Made by a program: the position numbers and the translations under genes. Under the pieces are notes generated by a model. It saw only the letters and a list, made by a program, of their open reading frames with translations. It did not search any database and was not told the origin of the DNA. 32,370 bases of DNA from a virus, in IMG/VR virus record IMGVR_UViG_3300042691_006893, positions 1 through 32,370 of that record; one strand, given 5' to 3'. Of this stretch, positions 31,418-32,370 are shown piece after piece. The stretch's first letter is position 1, and each line of letters opens with the position of its first letter.

Positions 31418-32370
31418 ATATATATCACAATACGCAGACGCAGGAACGCTAACAAATAGTGACTTGTTTTTAATTCAGCGTGGTTCTATTTACAATAAAA
31501 CAGATTGGGCACAAATTAAAAGCGATATAGGAATTGATAATGCGTTTATTAATGGCGGAAATACATTTGGTGCTACTGCGGTGTTTGGCGCACAAGACGA
31601 CCAAAGTATTGATTTTATTGCAGACAATACTACAATATTTTCATACGATAAAAACGGAATAATAATAAAAACGGGAAGCCCTATTTTCTTTGAAAATACC
31701 GCAGGAACAGAAACAATAGAAATTTCAGCACCGACAATTACCGCTTCTTATTCTTTAGTGCTTCCAGATACGCAAGGAAGCGTAGATACGGTTTTAACAA
31801 ATGATGGATCGGGTAATTTAAGTTGGTCACCTGCTTCTGGTGGTTTAAAATCTGGAACTGCAACTGCAGCAACTACAGACGTTTACACAACTACAATTAC
31901 TGGAGTTACTTCTTATACAACAAATGACGCTTATGTAATTAAATTTAATACTGCTAATTCAAACGGTGCGACATTAAATATAAATAGTTTAGGCGCAGTA
32001 GATTTAGTTAAAAATAATAATGTAATTATAACTGGCGGAGATATTTCTGTAGGTCAAGAATTCATTATTATTTATGACGGTACTAATTTCCAAATGATAG
32101 GAATTGCACCTAATCAAATGTTCGCATACGTTACAAATGCTGATAGTGTTACAATAAATAAAGGACAACCAGTTTACGCATTTGGGGCAAGTGGAGATAG
32201 AATGTCTGTAAAATTAGCTGATAATACAAGCGAAGCTACTTCTTCAAAAACAGTAGGTTTAGTATTTAGTAGTTCAATAGCTGCGGGCGGTTTAGGTTTT
32301 GTAATTACACAAGGCGTTTTATCAAACGTAAATACTGGTGCTTATTCACCGGGAGATACATTATATGTTG
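31410..32370 (+). CDS. tail-fibre-like protein, 3' cut by window edge
   Basis: Open from ATG 31410 to the window end (320 codons seen). N-terminus MSKYISQYADAGTLTNSDLF, then the phage-fibre pattern LVLPDTQGSVDTVLTNDGSG near residue 115, and a later part with GQPVYAFGASGDRMSVKLAD and SKTVGLV, like repeats of fibre or DUF2190-type structural proteins. Gly/Thr/Ser/Asn-rich beta content fits a trimeric fibre. Could bind host receptors. The rest of the gene lies outside the window. Confidence 0.7.
   Translation, partial: MSKYISQYADAGTLTNSDLFLIQRGSIYNKTDWAQIKSDIGIDNAFINGGNTFGATAVFGAQDDQSIDFIADNTTIFSYDKNGIIIKTGSPIFFENTAGTETIEISAPTITASYSLVLPDTQGSVDTVLTNDGSGNLSWSPASGGLKSGTATAATTDVYTTTITGVTSYTTNDAYVIKFNTANSNGATLNINSLGAVDLVKNNNVIITGGDISVGQEFIIIYDGTNFQMIGIAPNQMFAYVTNADSVTINKGQPVYAFGASGDRMSVKLADNTSEATSSKTVGLVFSSSIAAGGLGFVITQGVLSNVNTGAYSPGDTLYV

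Noticed and set aside
1-32370. tRNA genes, CRISPR arrays, integrase, reverse transcriptase (diversity-generating element) and lysis genes
   Set aside because: Looked for T-loop motifs, regular spaced repeats and family motifs on both strands; none found that I could support.

Overview
The window is a contiguous piece of an AT-rich tailed-phage (or prophage) genome from a Bacteroidota host, most likely a flavobacterium-like one. This rests on: TAnnTTTG (-7 type) promoters, almost no Shine-Dalgarno sequences but A-rich leaders such as AAAACAATG before starts, and protein families typical of Bacteroidota phages. A tape-measure protein without any sheath gene suggests a siphovirus. All genes run on the + strand except one small repressor-like gene at 25689-25853. 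I see no tRNA, CRISPR, integrase, reverse transcriptase or lysis gene.

Layout. (1) 1-5378, early and recombination region: 3' end of a DUF932 gene, terminator, promoter, ribbon-helix-helix-like protein, small unknowns, RadC-like JAB protein, then a promoter and an operon with a Rad52/ERF-like annealing protein, a YqaJ-type exonuclease, an SSB-like protein, an HTH protein and NinG. (2) 5379-7217: promoter and a strongly structured non-coding RNA candidate, then replication-region genes. (3) 7216-8050: a DNA methyltransferase gene that looks like an integron-type cassette, bounded by 15-bp inverted repeats and preceded by a long attC-like palindrome. (4) 8106-10428: small conserved gene, ParB-like protein, FkbM methyltransferase and a 2-oxoglutarate/Fe(II) oxygenase, directly before packaging genes. 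(5) 10447-19493: terminase small-like and large subunits, a membrane protein, tail chaperone with a probable -1 frameshift, tape measure, tail and adhesin proteins. (6) 19517-25705: glycosyltransferase with its own promoter, portal, MuF-like head protein, small basic proteins, then a glycosyltransferase-glycosyltransferase-FkbM cluster. (7) 25689-25922: a counter-directional small repressor-like gene with a palindromic operator and divergent promoters. (8) 25942-32370: scaffold, major capsid protein, terminator, connector/neck proteins, tail-tube-like protein, terminator, and a fibre-like gene cut by the window end.

How the genes fit together. The early block handles recombination-type replication and repair; the methyltransferase-ParB-FkbM-oxygenase group may modify phage DNA before terminase packages it; the structural genes build a long-tailed virion, but in an unusual order, with tape measure and tail tip before portal and capsid. 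Three glycosyltransferases and two FkbM methyltransferases scattered among structural genes point to sugar decoration of virion, DNA or host surface.

The most interesting items are the structured RNA at 5398-5530, the methyltransferase cassette, the divergent repressor/operator switch, the tail-chaperone frameshift, and a 17-bp element shared by two early promoters. No gap above 300 bases lacks a gene.
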